NCBI RefSeq assembly: GCF_018691265.1
Contig: NW_024881278.1
Coordinates: 3,176,001 to 3,240,000 of the forward strand
Reading direction: 5' to 3'
From: Tyto alba
Taxonomy: Eukaryota; Chordata; Aves; Strigiformes; Tytonidae
DNA length: 64,000 bases
Shown here: positions 13,340-27,624 of the stretch, one piece after another
Numbering within the stretch: the stretch's first letter is position 1
How the letters are laid out: each line of letters begins with the position of its first letter
The notes under the pieces: model-generated
The model's input: only the letters and a program-made list of their open reading frames with translations
Database searches by the model: none
Told to the model about the DNA's origin: nothing
Made by a program: the position numbers and the translations under genes

Positions 13340-14575
13340 GCTAACAAGAAGGTCTAGAATTATAGACCTGTCCGTGTAGCTTCAGTTCCTGGAAAAACAC
13401 TGGAACATATAACCAAACAAACTATTTGTGAGCACCTAGAAGAAAATGAGGAGATGAGTAACAGGCAGCATGGATTTTTTTCGGATGCAGACCAGCCTAA
13501 TTTCCCACTGAAATAGGGCAACACCCTGAGTTTGGTTTGGATTTTGGATCTGTTTCACATGCACCCTTATAAGGATAGCATGGGTGCAAAAGTGGTTGGA
13601 AAACTGATAGAAGGATGGTTTGGGGGGAGGTTCTTGAGGGGGATGTTTTGTGTGCATGTCTTGCATTTCCATACGTCATCTGGCTGATGGAAGAGAAGGT
13701 ATGCAATTTCAGTTGGCTGCTGACACCACGTTGGAACAGGCTGTGAGCACACTGGGCAGGATTTGAGTTCAATATGATCTTTGCAAACTAGAGATGTGGT
13801 GAAAACACAAAACCAGCTCACGATTCAGCAGGAACAGTGCGTAGTGCCTCTGCTGAATATAGAGATATTTGTTGCAGTAAACTCTTAATATAGGTTATTA
13901 TATAGTTACAACAGGTTGGGGAATGACAGCTACATGTGTAGTTGATTTATAGATAAGGATGAAAGATTTTGATGGCTCACAAGTTGATGGTGACTAAACA
14001 ACGGTGTGCTGTAGCAGAGAAGGCACATCATGTATGAGCAGGGCTGTTGCCACAAGGCAAGTGCCATAATCCTTGAAGTCAGCTCTGTGCCAGCAAGCAG
14101 GAGCACAGCGCTCGCTTGTGGCCAGCGTACCTCGAGATTGAGCTGGGCGACGTTTAAGTATGAAAAGGAAATCACTAGGGCTGATCAAAGGTCCAGAAGA
14201 CTTGATCTGACAGGAAAGACTGCAGGCGGGTTTCATCCTCGGGAGAGGGAAACCGGGGGAGACTAAATCGCGTCCAAAATGTTGTCAGCAGCTGCAAAGG
14301 GAAAGGGGAGTGATTTGGTCTTACACACCCTGGCAGTTAAGACAAGAAACTGTGGGCTAAGGGATAATTTGGGCACTTTCATTTTTAGTAATTAATCCGG
14401 TACTAAGAGAGTGTGAAGGACTGGAGCAGATTCCCTGGGACAGGTGAGTCTCTGACACTTAGAAAATAAGCCAGACCTCTGTTTGTAAGGCATGACCTAT
14501 GCAAGTCCTCCCTTACACGGACGGATGGACAAAATGACCTCTGGAAATCCCTTGTAGACCTCTGGTTCTGCTAGG
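13340..14575 (+). mobile_element. Old, decayed CR1 LINE fragment (3' half)
   Basis: The sequence follows the older amniote CR1 consensus colinearly over about 1.2 kb. It begins with the pre-RT stretch (TATAGACCTGTCCG, then CACCTAGAAGAAAATGAGGAG and a CAGCATGGATTT motif). It passes through the remnant of the RT catalytic region (GCTGACACCACGTTGG at about 13,720) and the block near 13,980-14,250 (CACAAGTTGATGGTGACT onward). It ends with a degraded 3' end near 14,540-14,575 (AAAATGACCTCTGGAAATCC). Many indels and substitutions leave no reading frame. The divergence suggests an old insertion, clearly older than the copy at 61.6 kb. The subfamily assignment (CR1-L or CR1-Y type) is from memory and uncertain. 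Confidence 0.75.
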
Positions 14576-14579
14576 GTTA

Positions 14580-17500
14580 ATTTACAGTAGTCTACCAGCA
14601 TAAATCCAGGTTAATTTAACTGTGTCAGTGCCAATAATCTGGGATTGATGGAAAGGGAATCTTGTCTTCTCAGCAATACAACTATAGATATCCAGAGGTT
14701 TTCTACTTTGTCACTGAGAAGTATTAAATGTGTAAGCACAGAGAGGAGCAGGGTAGGAGAGTGCACAAAGCAACTAATAGATCACAATATCTAACTTGAA
14801 ACTCACTTGTTAATTAGTGTATCAGCTAAAAGTTCTTGATTTCATGCCACTTTGCCTCAGGTCCCTAAATGTTGGCATTTTCAGAGGCCGATAGAGGGAA
14901 GTAATGAGGAGCAGGCTTCTTACAGCTCTCCAAACAGCAGATGTCAGCCTTATATACTGCAGACAAGTGGACTATACAGACATTTTTAGCATTTAAAGGT
15001 CTGCCAAATGCTGTTAGTGTTGCTAGCATTTGGGCTCTTTCTTCCTTTCATCTACACTTCTTCAGAGTGTCTGCTTAATGTTTTGCGTCTTTTTTTTTTT
15101 TCTCTTCTGTACTTAACTTCTGGATCCTCAAGCTCCCTTTTTTTTTTTTCACTCAAAGGCAATATATGCCTTACAGCTGTCTGCACATATTAAATGTGCA
15201 AGTAGGAAACCAGCACATGATGTTTCACTTCACGTGTTATGCTGTAATCATCGTGATTGTCTTCTCTTTGAAAGCTCCATTCATGCTACCTGCAGGAATC
15301 CGGAACTCTCTTCAGCTGGTCACTTGTTTATTTTTAAGAAAAGATATATTAAAATCTACCAGGACATTTTAAGTCAACTACTTATTGCTTCATTTCTTTA
15401 TTTATCATAGAGCACTTAGTCTTTCAACTAGAAAATGCATTCTTGCATTCAAAAAGAGGAGTACTACAAATATGGAGGAAAAAGAGTAACTGACTCAGCT
15501 TCTGGACTTGGTTTATGAACAAATTCCCAAGAGAGCAGTTCCCTTGAATTATTCTGATTAGGAGAACTGACTAATTGATGGAATAACCCACATCTGATGG
15601 GCTTGACCTCAACTTTCTAAACCCAAACTCAGCCAGACTCTTGAAAAGTTTCAGGTCTGTATGTAAGCCTTGATGGAGATGTTAGAGTTAAATATTGTGA
15701 GGTAAATCAGCAGAACTACTCAAAGCTTGTCTGGCACTTAAATGAGTCCCACGGACACCGGAGATTCCTCTTTCCTCTGTGGCACACTCTGTAAGGTTCC
15801 TATTAGCTTAACTGTGCTGCCTTTACAAGGGGGCAGGTTCTGGCATCGACTGGAAAAGAGGCAAAGGAGTTGGAGACCTCTACTCCTAACACAGAGATTC
15901 AGCCATAGCAGCGGGTATTTAAGGTTTTGATCAGTGTTTGAGGTTTGTTGCTCTGGTGTGGCCCTAGGCAGGACAGAGCTGTTCTTATTCAAGTTCCAGT
16001 TAGAAGCATGTAACTTCTTCTGTGTTGCTCAGTTATCAGTATCTGAGTCTGTTCGAGTATGTTTGTGTGGTGACAGTCGTGAAGCTCCGATGGGAAATGG
16101 TATTTCTGGCTTTGCCTTGGGCGTGAGGTGACGAGTGATACTGTGTAGTGCCAAGTGCATCCAAGTGGCACAAAGGAAAGTTGTGGATTGTTTCTTATTA
16201 GAAAAAAAAAAAAAAAAAAATCCCCAAAACGCCACTCACCCAAAAAACATGTTTCCTGCAGTTGTATTTTTTCATGCTTCTCAGAGCTGATACAACAGTA
16301 TTGCCCGTAGTTGTGTTTTGCTGGTTTTTTTGTCCCTAGGAAATGCCAAAATAAATTAGATGCATTATAGCAAACTAATCTTGCCACTGTGCGTTTCAGA
16401 GTTCCTGTGTTCTGGAACATGGTATCTGGGCTTCTTGGACAGATGCTGCCTGTGGCATTTGCTGTTACAGCGACACGTGTCCGCTCACAGACTGGCATCT
16501 ATAAATGGCACAACTTCCCCTGCCGCGAGGTCGTGGGGACAGGCTTTTGGATGGGGGAAAGTGCCCCCCCTTCCCCTTAAACTCTGCGATGGGGAGGGCC
16601 GTTCTGCAAGGAAATCTGCCTTTACTCCATTTCCCTGCTCGCCCTCCCCTCCTCCTTGCAGTTGTCAATTGGGAGATTGTCTCGCCTTATTTCAAAGCCA
16701 GTTAGAAGCCTTTTAAATTAGCTTTATACTGATACACCGGTAGGATGTTTTTACATGCTTTTAGCACTATCTGTTTAGAGAGATGAAAGCAAAACTTAAG
16801 GCAATCTTCCTCTCTGCCTAAAATCAAGCTAAAGAATAAGGGTTGTAAGAAAGGCCTGTGGCTCCTTAGAACATACGCTATGTCCTGTGGTATGATACCA
16901 ATAATAAATCATATATGCCATGGTATGAAATAGCAAATGTAACTGCTCTAGGACAAAACCCAGAAAAGCCAGTGTAGCACCACCAGCCCCCCCAACAGCG
17001 ACCTCTCCGGGACTGGTGCTGTCCCGCCCTGCCACCAGTTGTGCTTTGTCCCTGCTTTTATATCTTTTACATATCTCCAGTATCTAATTGATGACCTCTC
17101 AAAGCAGGGGTTGCTAACATGTCATTGCTTCGAGGAAAGACTGTGTGAGAAGCACAGGATCCAACTGGGTGTGATCTGCAAAGCCTTAGAAGCGTTGGGC
17201 CGTCTCCAGTGGGAGTGAGAGGCACGTGTGGCTCCGCTCGTGAGCCTGACGCAAGCGGTGCCTTGGAGCAGGGCACCTGCACAATTAACTTGCTCACACA
17301 GAGCAAGTCCCACGTATGCTGAGCCCAGCCATCTCCATTTGTGTGTCTGGTGTATCCAGCACAACCGGGGCAGGCACCGTGGCATGTGGCTGAGGAGGTC
17401 GCTTGTGCATGGCTGGCTTTTGAGGTGGGGGAAATCCCAGTCCTGGCTTTTGTTGTTGCAGAAGTAAGCTGGCAGTAGAGACGCCCACAACGTTAGCAAT

Positions 17501-20500
17501 GGCTAAATATAAAGTGACTTGATTGTGGCAAGCACATAAGAGGCTTCAGTAAATGTTTATATAGATTAAACTATTAACAAGAATAGCAAATCCCATTACA
17601 CTAATCATTCTTATATGCTGCCCTCTCCTCCCTCTTCCTCCTCCCCTGAATGTTTTCCCTCGAATACAATAAACACTTAGGGGGAAATTTCTCACCTCTG
17701 GGCCCTGGCTGTCTGGAACAGCTCTCAGTGTTCACTGTGGAGGTGAATACCACCTGCACACCGGGCTCTGGCTTCAGGGGAGCTCTGTGTGCGGCTGACC
17801 TCTGCCCAAGGGAGGAAAGTCTGGAGAAAAGTGCCCCCCAAAATTGACACTGCACGTAAGAGAATGTCAACGCTGAAGAGTATCTAACCCAGGGGGATGC
17901 TGTCTTAGTATCTTTTGGCAGGCATGCAGACATCCAGGAAGAGTACTGGCTCGTAGATTCGTTACTGACACATTTTCAAAGGGTGAAAGGATGTGTTCAC
18001 GTAACTAGCTTCCCTCTGTTTCTCCATCGCCATTAACATTTTGGTTCTCTCAGGAAACAATTTGACAGTGTCACCCAGGCAAAACTGTTATATTTGAAGC
18101 CCAGTTCTGTGGTTTCTTAAAAAAGATTAAAAAAAAATGAAAGACGTGCAGTTAGGGTAGGGGAGAAAGAACAGGTCTTGGGTGATCAGTTGTTTCTGTT
18201 CTGAGTTGTAGGACAGAGGTTTTGGTGCTAAAGGTTGTTTTCTTTAATAGACTTACAGCCTAACTGCATTTTTATTAAATGGATCAAAGCGATCTATTGA
18301 AAAACATTTGTTGGAATTGTTTTTTTCTGAAAACTTTCATCAAAGGTTGAAAAATTTTCAGGAATTTCTGACAATCTCCAGTTTTAATGGCAGTACGGTT
18401 AGGGAAATATGTCCCAAAAGATGCTGACACAATCTTTTGGCTAGGTTTGTAGGCTTTAAGATCAAGTTACTTCAATTTTATTTGTTATACATTAGTGATG
18501 AAACATTCAAGACTATTGAAGGAATTCAAATCCCTCGTTCCCACTCAAATTAAAAGCAACTGGGCATTCAGATCCCTTAGTCAGCTTCAGCAGTCTATAA
18601 CTTCAGTGTTAGTTTGATACAGCTAATTTGTGTTAAACAGACTTTTAAGTGCAGTTATATTATAATTTATCTCACAGTGCTGTTGCCTCACAGTTGTAAT
18701 TTTATGCCTGTATGCAGTAGTTCTCTGTATCCCAATGAGCTGGAAAGCTTGATAAACAAATGTAGGCCATCCCCAAGTCCTCAGGCAAGCAAAACTTCCA
18801 CCGAAGTCTTCAGGAGCTTTGCTCACGTAATGTCTCTAATTTCAGACCATGAATACTATTGTGTATACAAGCAGGCATCATCCTTTGAGTGAAGGTCACT
18901 TTGGGCAAAAAGCAATAGCCATGTAGCAGCCCACACACGTCCCCTGAAATAGTCTGGAGGAGAAAATAATGGTTATTAGCTGAAATTGCACAAGGTTATG
19001 TGCACAGAATGGGATTACACACTGAGGGAGTTGGCAACTCTTGCTCAAAATGGGGTTCTGGCTAAAGAAAACCTTTCCTGGGGCATTCTGCAGAATATAT
19101 GGGATAGGCATTAATAATTGGTATAATTGGTTACTTGCCAAATATGTAAGGACTAAAACCCCAAGCTTTTCATTCAGGAATTTTCTGCTTTAGCATGTTC
19201 TCTCCCAATGCTTTGATGTTCTGAAATTAAAATGTTTGTTTTCAGTCTGGCTTGATATTAAGCTGGTTTAATGTCTTATAGAAGCTCTTCTGAAAGCTTT
19301 CCTTTTCCTCTCTGGATCCAGCTCCCAGGGTAGATTACATCTCTTATCATCAGTTGGACAGTTCTGAGTTGTGGCTTCAGATAATGAAAACCAATCATGG
19401 CATTTTTCTTCCCAGCAGAGTTCTTCCTTTATTGCCTTTCACCTCAGATTTTTTTTTTTTTTTCCTCTGTGCATATCTGTGTGTGTACAGTACAGCATTG
19501 TGCTGTACAACCCAAAATTTCAGTGCCTGTGTTCTCTTCCTTACAGATTGGACTTGCAAGGGCATTGGAGACGTGTCTCACGGTTCAGGAGGTGCTTTTT
19601 GTCTTCATCTGTAGTTTTTCATTGTCCTGTGATTGAAGCCACCGCTCATAATCCTCCCCTGCCAGGAGCTGGTCACTTCCAACCCCAGCTATGCCTCTTC
19701 ATTGTGGCATGACAGTATTAACGTGTAGCGCTCGGTGGGTTTCCTTCCTAGCTGAAAGACACCGGGAAAGTTTTAGCCCTTCAGTGCTGTTCAATCTTTT
19801 CAACTGACTTCAGTCATACTGCCGTTTTACCGCATTCCCTCCCTCGTCACATCTGCACTGTATCACTGCTGCTACAGCAGCCACTGGTGAACACATTGCA
19901 GCGGGGGGAACAGACTATATCCATCTCTATGTTCAAGATAGCATCCACAGCATGCTCTACGGCCCTGATCCAAAATTCGGAAAGGTCAAAGCGAAGATGC
20001 TACTGAGAACTAGGCACCTGAAGGTAGTGTTAGACTACCCTCTCCCCTTTAGCAAGAAAAGATTAAATCAGCCAGTGGGGACACCTGGAGATCCATTTCA
20101 TTCGCTGTCTTACTTCTTCTCCACCCCCAAAGCCTGGATCGATGAGTCACAGCAGGCTCTGGGTACTTTCTCCCAAGCAGGGATTTTGGGGAATATGCCT
20201 TTTCACTTGTTCTCCTAGCCATGTGCTGGAGTACATGTAATTCAAGACCCATCACAGACCGCAGCAGCAAGAAGACAGGAATGGGGGAGAGAAGATCCAG
20301 CAATGATCAAGCTACAGGATATTTTTGGTTTTGCCCTTTAAAAGCCACTACCGTGTCTCCTAAATTCCAGTGAGATGCTGGAGAGCAGCTAACACTCTGC
20401 CTCAGTGTTGGAGGCTGAGCTGGCCGGTCTTGCATTTGCTACTGATCTAAATCTACTGCAGGTCTGGCTGCAGAGCTCAGCGGAAGACTCGCTCGCATAG

Positions 20501-21248
20501 CAGCAGGCTCTAAAGCACCACCCGTGCACCCTTGCTGGGAGAGCTCGCCCCTTTGCTCTCCCAGTGATTTTGGTGGCAGTGCTTGCTGGGCAGAACTGAG
20601 CTCTGCGTAACCACCCCCCCACCGAGCCAATGACAGACCCTGCGAAAGGTTTTGTGGCAGTATTTATGTTAGTTATTTAATGCACATTTGGGTCACATCA
20701 CTTGATATGATGTGAGGTTTCTATATATGTGAACGTGTTCCAGTGCTGACAGCTGTGGTATTGCAGCTGTTTAGGATAGTATAGGACAGCATTTACCAGT
20801 TAAGGGAACACGAGCCAAATTTGGTTTGCCTTCACCCCTCAGGCAGCTGGTTGCATGTGGCTGGACTCCTCAGGGCTACTTTGGTGCAGAAAGGCAGCGT
20901 CCTTTGGGTGTCAGAGTGCTGGAGGGGGCAGGAGGCTGCTCCTGGGCTGCTCTCCCAGTCCTCCCCAGCCATCTTCCTGCCCGCTGGGTCACCCGTCCTT
21001 GTCCCACCAGAGGTAAGAGCTGCCGTTACAGGAGATGCTGGTCAGCTCGGTCATGTGCATGTAATGAAGCTGTGAGCGTGCGGTGTCTCACCTCTCAGTT
21101 CTTGGACTTCAGCAGAGGTGCAAGGAGCTGCAGGGTTCTCTTCCTCAGGGAAGTCAAGGCACAGTTCAGTGGGCAAAGGAGGACCGCAACACAAAGGGCT
21201 GCAAACAGAAAAGCACCTCTGTTTCAACCACCGATTCAATAGGGAAAA

Positions 21249-21280
<32 letters not shown>

Positions 21281-24200
21281 AAAACAAAACAAACAAAACA
21301 AAACAAAAAAAAACCAACACCCAAAGAACATCTTCATAACAGCCTCTGTGGGCTTTGGATTCCCAGACCAAACAACCCAGAGTAATTCTGTGCCTCCCTG
21401 TCCCACTCCTGTGGCAGTGCCCTTTGCACAGGGGCTGTGGGGACAGCAGGAGGGGGGCTGGGGTGGGGAAGGGGCCCACTCACAAGCTGATAGCCTTCCT
21501 CCACACTGTGCAAGCGAGAACTGCACCCCTCAAGTGCAAACGAAGTAATGGTGGGCAGTGGTGGGAGGTTAGCAGGGTGGTCACGAACGCTGGATCCCCC
21601 CGGCGCTGGCTGACTGGGATCTGGAGCAGGGGCTCGTGGGGAGGGATGGTGGAGCTGGTGATTCAGGGAGTTAGGTGGCAGATTTCTTGGTTATTTACCC
21701 ACCTACTTTTGTGGTATACTCCACATCTAAAATATATCACCTGAGAAGGAAGGAGAAGATACCTCCTTTTTCTGCTGTTTCATAAAAGAGAGCTTAGATG
21801 CCTGCTCTTAGGGATTTTTTTTTTTTTTTTCCTTCTCTCTACTAAGAAAGGAAATAGCACTGGGACTCAGCAGCCAGTCATCACCTCCCTGAGGCCAGAG
21901 CCTGCTGCCTGTGTGGAGGCTCCTACAAGCCTGAGGGACACCTTCAAATGGTAACAAGTCTTGCAGAGAAGGCTTAGCATGCAACTAAATAATATTGTTT
22001 GTAAGGCAAACAAATCTATAATGTAAATAAGGAACTACAAACGAACATGACATATAAATAAATATAGTCACACTTTAAGCATCAGGTTATTTCTAATCAC
22101 AAAGTCTTCCTATCAACAGCTAGCCCTGACAACAAACTTCTTTCAGTGAATGCTAAGGCAGCAGTAGCTTCTGTGTGAAGAGCTTAATGAGGACAAGAAT
22201 TTCTGCCATCTGATAAAGGCTGAGTGCTGTCACTTACTGAATTGTATTTTGCTGCTAAGAGCTGTGGGGTTTTATTTTTTCCATGCCAGGAGGAATGAGC
22301 TCAGGTGGTCCCTGGGACAGTGGGGGCTTTGCAGAGCTGGTTCTGCACATGTTGGCTCTGTACTACCCAGGTAGTCTTAATTACAAGCCCAGCCCAGGAG
22401 AGCAAGAGTTTTGCAGAATATTAGCTAACACCTTTGAACCCGTGGTTTAAGCCGTCATTGACCAACCCTGGTGTGAAGTGGCCATGAACAAGAACTTTTC
22501 AAAACTTCAAAACCAATCCATGTTAAGGAAAAAAACATACTGGCTAAAATATTTTAAAGACATTTTCTCCCTCATGTAGACATTGTTTGAGAAATGCTAT
22601 ATATTCAATTGTACTTGACTGCTACAAGTAGCTCCCACCTGGAGCCTTGAAAACCTTCTTCCATTTAGAAGAGCTTTTTCTCTCAGGTATCCTGCACATG
22701 TCTTGTTCCTCTTCTTCCCATATCAGGATTGATGGCTTCTTCAGCCCATACATGCCTGCCAAATGAACAGAGTATGAGCTAAGTTAACTCGTACAGCTTA
22801 TTCTAGAATTGCCTCATGATGTTTCTCTGAAGACGTAACAGGTACAGATGAAATATTGCCACTTGCAACTAACTCCAGAGCTCACTGTGTTCAGGTTTTC
22901 AGTTATAGCAGCCATCTACACTGGGGAGGAGGGAGACCATAGTTTTCAAGACTTACACCATTAGAAGTAGAGCTGGTCAAAAGACTGTTATTCCTCCCTG
23001 TCTCCATTGAAATTTGTTATTGCATATTCCATTAGAATCTCAGATGTTTATTTTTTTATCAGTTGCTTGGCTTTATTTTTATGAAACCTGTGAAAATGTT
23101 TGTCAGTTATACAAAGAGGCTGTGCTGAATAAATAGGAGAAGGCCCTGCTGTGTGAACAACCCGTGCACTTCAAAGGGCTCAGCAACACGATGTCAGATT
23201 ATTTACAGAAGGTCAAATCAACTTTATGATCAGGCAAACATTAGCAAATTACTTTTCTTAGAAGCAAAGCAAACAAAGTATTTTCCAAGAAATACTCTTG
23301 AGGAAAAATCAAATGGCATTTATTAGAAACCATCACTGGCTGGGACTTGTTCTCTTTAAGGCACTTATTCCCTTCATAAAGGTAAGCTATTGTATCCAAC
23401 TATCACACAGGGGCAAATTCAGGTTTAAAAGTTTTCTGCTCTGTAGGGCAAATGAATCAGAACTGGGGCCTGTTTGTCTGTGGTTCGGTGAATAACCTTT
23501 GAGAGGGGATTTCTATCTGTTTGCTTACCTAGCTTCAAAATAGGGCACCAGAGGGCTCTGACCCATTAAAATACAGTGTCTACTTAAGGGACCATACTTC
23601 CTGCTCCAAGTTGTCTCCGGGTAGTGCAGGGGAGGGAGAGGGGAAAGGGTGGCTGTTGGTTGAGGAGATGGTGACTTCCTGCTCCAGGAAAGATGAGACC
23701 TGCTTCGCTTTAGGGAAAAAGAGTCAGAATAAGGTATTAAGGACAGTATCTCCTTAGTGTTGTAGCAAGAGCCTAAGGAAAGGTCTCTGTGAATTTTTCT
23801 GGCCAAGAATTGTCCTTCTCTGTGCCATGTTTGCTGGAAGCTGTAAAGATAACTGAAAGCTGTAACAAAAGGCGCCGTGGGTGGTTCTTGGCTCCTGTTA
23901 TCTGTCCGTGCATAACTGGAATGCTGGCCCAGAGAAAAGTGACTTGGGCTGAACCTCTGATTCACATCAATCCTGGACCCAGGCTGTCTGACACATGGTT
24001 TAACTCCTTATGTCATTCTCATAGATCAGGTATTCATCATAGATCTCATTTGTCATACCTGATTAATAAGGTGCAGCACCAGATGTGTTGGAACTACTCT
24101 TGGGCCACCCGTGGTCTGTGGCATGTCCCTCTGGGAGCCGGCAGAAAGCCTCGCCCTGTCCCCAGTCCTCTCTGCTTCTCAGAAAACAGTGGTAAGACTA

Positions 24201-27200
24201 AAAGGCTTCTTTTACCTGCTCCCGTGTTTTAATTGCAGAGCCCATGCATCGCCCTGTTTTGCACCGGGCAGCGTGAATCCACAGGACTGACACAGACAGA
24301 CATGACCTGTGCCCCGGTGCTGGTGGCATCAATAAAAAAACCTGCTAGAGAGGTCTAAAGAGAGACGTGGTGAGCAAACGGACGACGGCAGCATTCCTCT
24401 TGCCACCTGTCTTTCCAGCATGCAAACATTTGGGGACTTTGCTTCTGTTGTATTACAGACTTTTTTTTAAAAAAGGCTATAACTTATTCTCCTATTTCTG
24501 CCTGTATTTTTATTTTCTAGACCTTATATAGATAACAGTGAAGTCTGCTGTTCTTGAATGGATGAGTAAGAAGGGCACAGTGCCCCCCTTTACGGTTTGC
24601 TACCTGGTAAATTAGTCAACACTGTACGTATGATTATTGGAGCTGCTTGGAAATTTTCCATCAGTGTGTTTACTCATTGGAAAATGTGGTCTCCGTAAAC
24701 TGAAAGCAGGATGGAAATTCGAATCTCTGATGAGGACAAAAAGCTCTCCTGATTCTGTGCAAGCCTCGGGTAGCAAGAAAATAGAGAAAATGCATTTTTA
24801 ATATATGTAAATCTGAAACCTCAAAGGTGGCCAGCAGGAAGGAGTGGAAGGCAAGTAACCTGAAAGGAGTTTTAGATTTATATTGATGACACCTCAATTA
24901 ATTTAATGATGACCACTTGAAATGGGAGCGGGGAAAATAAGGCTCTAACGGAGGACAGGCACTTGGGCTTTTACAGTAAAGCAGCAGCTCAAATACAAAA
25001 TAGATTTGCAGGGGCTAGAAAAATCAAAACTTTTGGGGCTGTTACATTTTGGCACAGCTCTAAGTCTTAAATGGACTTGTGTGGCATGTGTGTTGTGTTT
25101 CCACCTTTAGGACAAGGCAGAATGGAACTTAAACAGCAACACTGAGAGGTACAGGGAAAAGCCTGTGGGGAAATCAGTTAGGTGTAATGCCAGTTAAACA
25201 TACAGGCATCAGTGTCTGTTTGTCTGTTTTAACCACTGGGAGTGGTTCTCTGCTGACAAACATTTTACAGGAGGAAATACAATTACTATGCATTATTGAA
25301 AATAAGTATTTTTTTTATCAGTCTCTTGTTTTAAAAAGTTAACTCCATCTAGTCTGGGGTTAGAAATGAATGCTACGTGGCACAGCTATTTGGCAGGATA
25401 ATTTCCCACCAGACAGCTCATAGGTTTCAAACTACTTCACCAAACCAGAGCAGCAAATACTTAAGAACAATAAACGTAGTCTCAGAAACTAGGGAGAACC
25501 ACCCAGGAACAGAAGGAATGCTCTGGTTTTGGGACAATATCTTCAAAACAAATCATTTAACTAACTGTAACAAAGCAGCAGGTCTAAGAAGTTTTCACCA
25601 CATGCATTTATCATTCAACAGACCTGAAAAACAGGTTGAGTTTTAAACCTCTGGTGGCAGACTGTTGCCCAGTCTAAACTGGTGCAATCTTTTTGAAGAC
25701 AGTATTACTAATCAGTCTACCAGGTGGTGAAATTTGTCTCCGTGCTGGGATTATTTTTTTTTTTAAGACCTTTGGTACCACAGGTCATACCTGCTGGACA
25801 TTTCCTCCCAGAGCCTCCTCAGGGAACCAGAGGAACAATTTAGTGCCAAAATGAAGCTCCCAGGGCTGAGCCGACCACAGGCCCAGCCAAGTCCTCTGTC
25901 CTGCAGCAAGAACTCCGCAGAACAGAGTTTTTTCCCTTTTGCTACTGAAAAGGCCACATCAATTGTTCTGTATTACCTGGGAAAACAGTTTGCCAGTTGG
26001 ACAGGAAATTTCAAGAGAGAAGATTTAAAATAAATAAATAATCTACTCAGAATTTCTGTAATAAAACAGATAATTAATTTATATGTATCAAGGAAGTATT
26101 TAATTACCATATACAGAAGTATTAAATTTTTATGCATGTTCAGTCTTACTACGTAATTTATATTAAGTCTCTAAGCATATGTCTTAGGACAGTTCAGAAG
26201 GTTTCTGTCTCCAAACACTGTAACGTGAGAAGCCAGAGTTGCAAAAACTTTCCACTTGGTTCCCTTTCCCTGTCAAAACTGTCCTCCAGAAAATTTTCCT
26301 GTAGGTTTGAGGTGAGCGGTGGAGGAAAAATTTCAGGTGCACACAGTCTCCAAACACTCTTTCTGACAAGCTGCGTTCTCTCAAAGGGAGAAACTTCTCA
26401 AGCTCTAATCCTGGTATTTTTCAAAACTATTTGTAGTTGGAAGCTGTCCAACTCTGGTTAATGAAAGACAGTGTTTCTAAACTGGTACAAAGTTAAGCTC
26501 TTGTTTGGGACATTTTTAAATGAGTGTAAAGGTTATGTTACATCTGTGAATATTTCCAGTGACTTACAGAATCAGAGATTAGTTCAGCATCATGCATGGG
26601 TGATAAATAAATAGCTTCTCAGATACTTTTGTTTTTATTTTACTTTGCATCTCTAATCCTACCAGTGCAATTGCATGAAAGTGTGTGGATTGTTTGTTTC
26701 AAGAATGACGTGTCATAAATACAGATATCTTCCTGCTGATCTCTAAAAATACCCTTCAGTCTTTTGTGTTTTAATGACTGATGAAGCTTGGAAATTAAAC
26801 TCTTGTCTAGGGTTTGTTGTAAGATAAACTTATACCATGGGAGTAGAATTCATATGAGCTAAGCAGAAGCAGTCTGAGGGGGTATTGCTTTAGGATGCTG
26901 AAGAAAGCTTCTGGCGGAATTTGGGAGCTAGTATAACATAAGTATCCGACTACTTGAGCTTTGTTTGGTTTCTTTTTGAGAAATGATCCATATCTGTTCA
27001 TGTTGTCTGCAAACATAAGATCTGGAAGAAAGCTAAAAAAGATCATGACAGCATATGGCTCTTTTACCTCCCTCTCTGTCCATAGTTACATGCATGGCTG
27101 ATATTAGCAGTGAACACGGCAACATGTTCTGTATGCATGCAAATAAAATGCTCACTTTTTAATATACAGCAGACCCATATGCATTTTTAGTTATTGCTTA

Positions 27201-27400
27201 AAAACCTTGGTTTGCAAATAGAAATCCTCCAGCAAGCAACAAACGGATCAACAAAGTGCTGATGTGCACAGTGGGGGGCTCACAGGTACCTGCTGCGTTT
27301 TACAGCAAACCGAACTCACTGTTCACAGCTCGGCTCCCGCTCTCCCTGCCCGCCTATTTCCCCATGGCTGGCTGCCTGGCTTGTTCTTTTGTAATCTCAG
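14580..27400. other. Non-genic stretch
   Basis: Long unique AT-rich sequence with no exon I can support. It holds homopolymer tracts (A near 16,201, T near 19,450 and 21,818) and the CAAAA-type repeat at 21,244. The longest frames (146 codons minus at 23,525-23,965 and 147 codons plus at 23,789-24,232) overlap each other antisense and have no family features. It may be intergenic or a large intron. Confidence 0.5.
21244..21314. repeat. (CAAA/CAAAA)n A-rich simple repeat
   Basis: A 71-bp tract of AAAAC and AAAC units around a run of A. The adjacent 142- and 96-codon minus-strand frames owe their poly-Phe segment to it and are not genes. Confidence 0.9.
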
Positions 27401-27414
27401 TGGAGTTCTCTGGC

Positions 27415-27620
27415 CTATAAAATACAGGTCAGGCTAGCTGGCGGGCCTGATCCCTGCCAGGATTAAAGCCCACGATCACGGGGAGCCCCGAGGACTCTGC
27501 ACAGGACCTGAAGTGCCAGCCCCTTCCAGCACGCAGCCTTCCCCCGCGGCCCGGCGGCAGCAGCGATGTGATGTGGGGCACGGAGGTTTCAAACCCAAAG
27601 GGGCTCTGCCCACTGGTGAT
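27415..27620 (+). promoter_or_regulatory. Weak candidate TATA promoter with local GC rise
   Basis: TATAAAA at 27,415 is followed by an abrupt GC- and CpG-richer stretch at about 27,435-27,570 that ends in GCAGCAGCGATG. The first ATG (ATGTGA) is a start-stop. The ATG 5 bp later opens a 20-codon frame. No transcript or family supports it. It is listed because this TATA plus GC step stands out against roughly 18 kb of flat sequence. Confidence 0.2.
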
Positions 27621-27624
27621 GAGT

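Noticed and set aside
19952..20218. 88-codon frame beginning MLYGPDPKFGKVKAK
   Set aside because: Looks protein-like at first, but it has no recognised family, no splice sites and loses that character after about 40 residues.
23525..24232. 146- and 147-codon overlapping antisense frames
   Set aside because: They overlap each other and have low-information composition. Likely chance.
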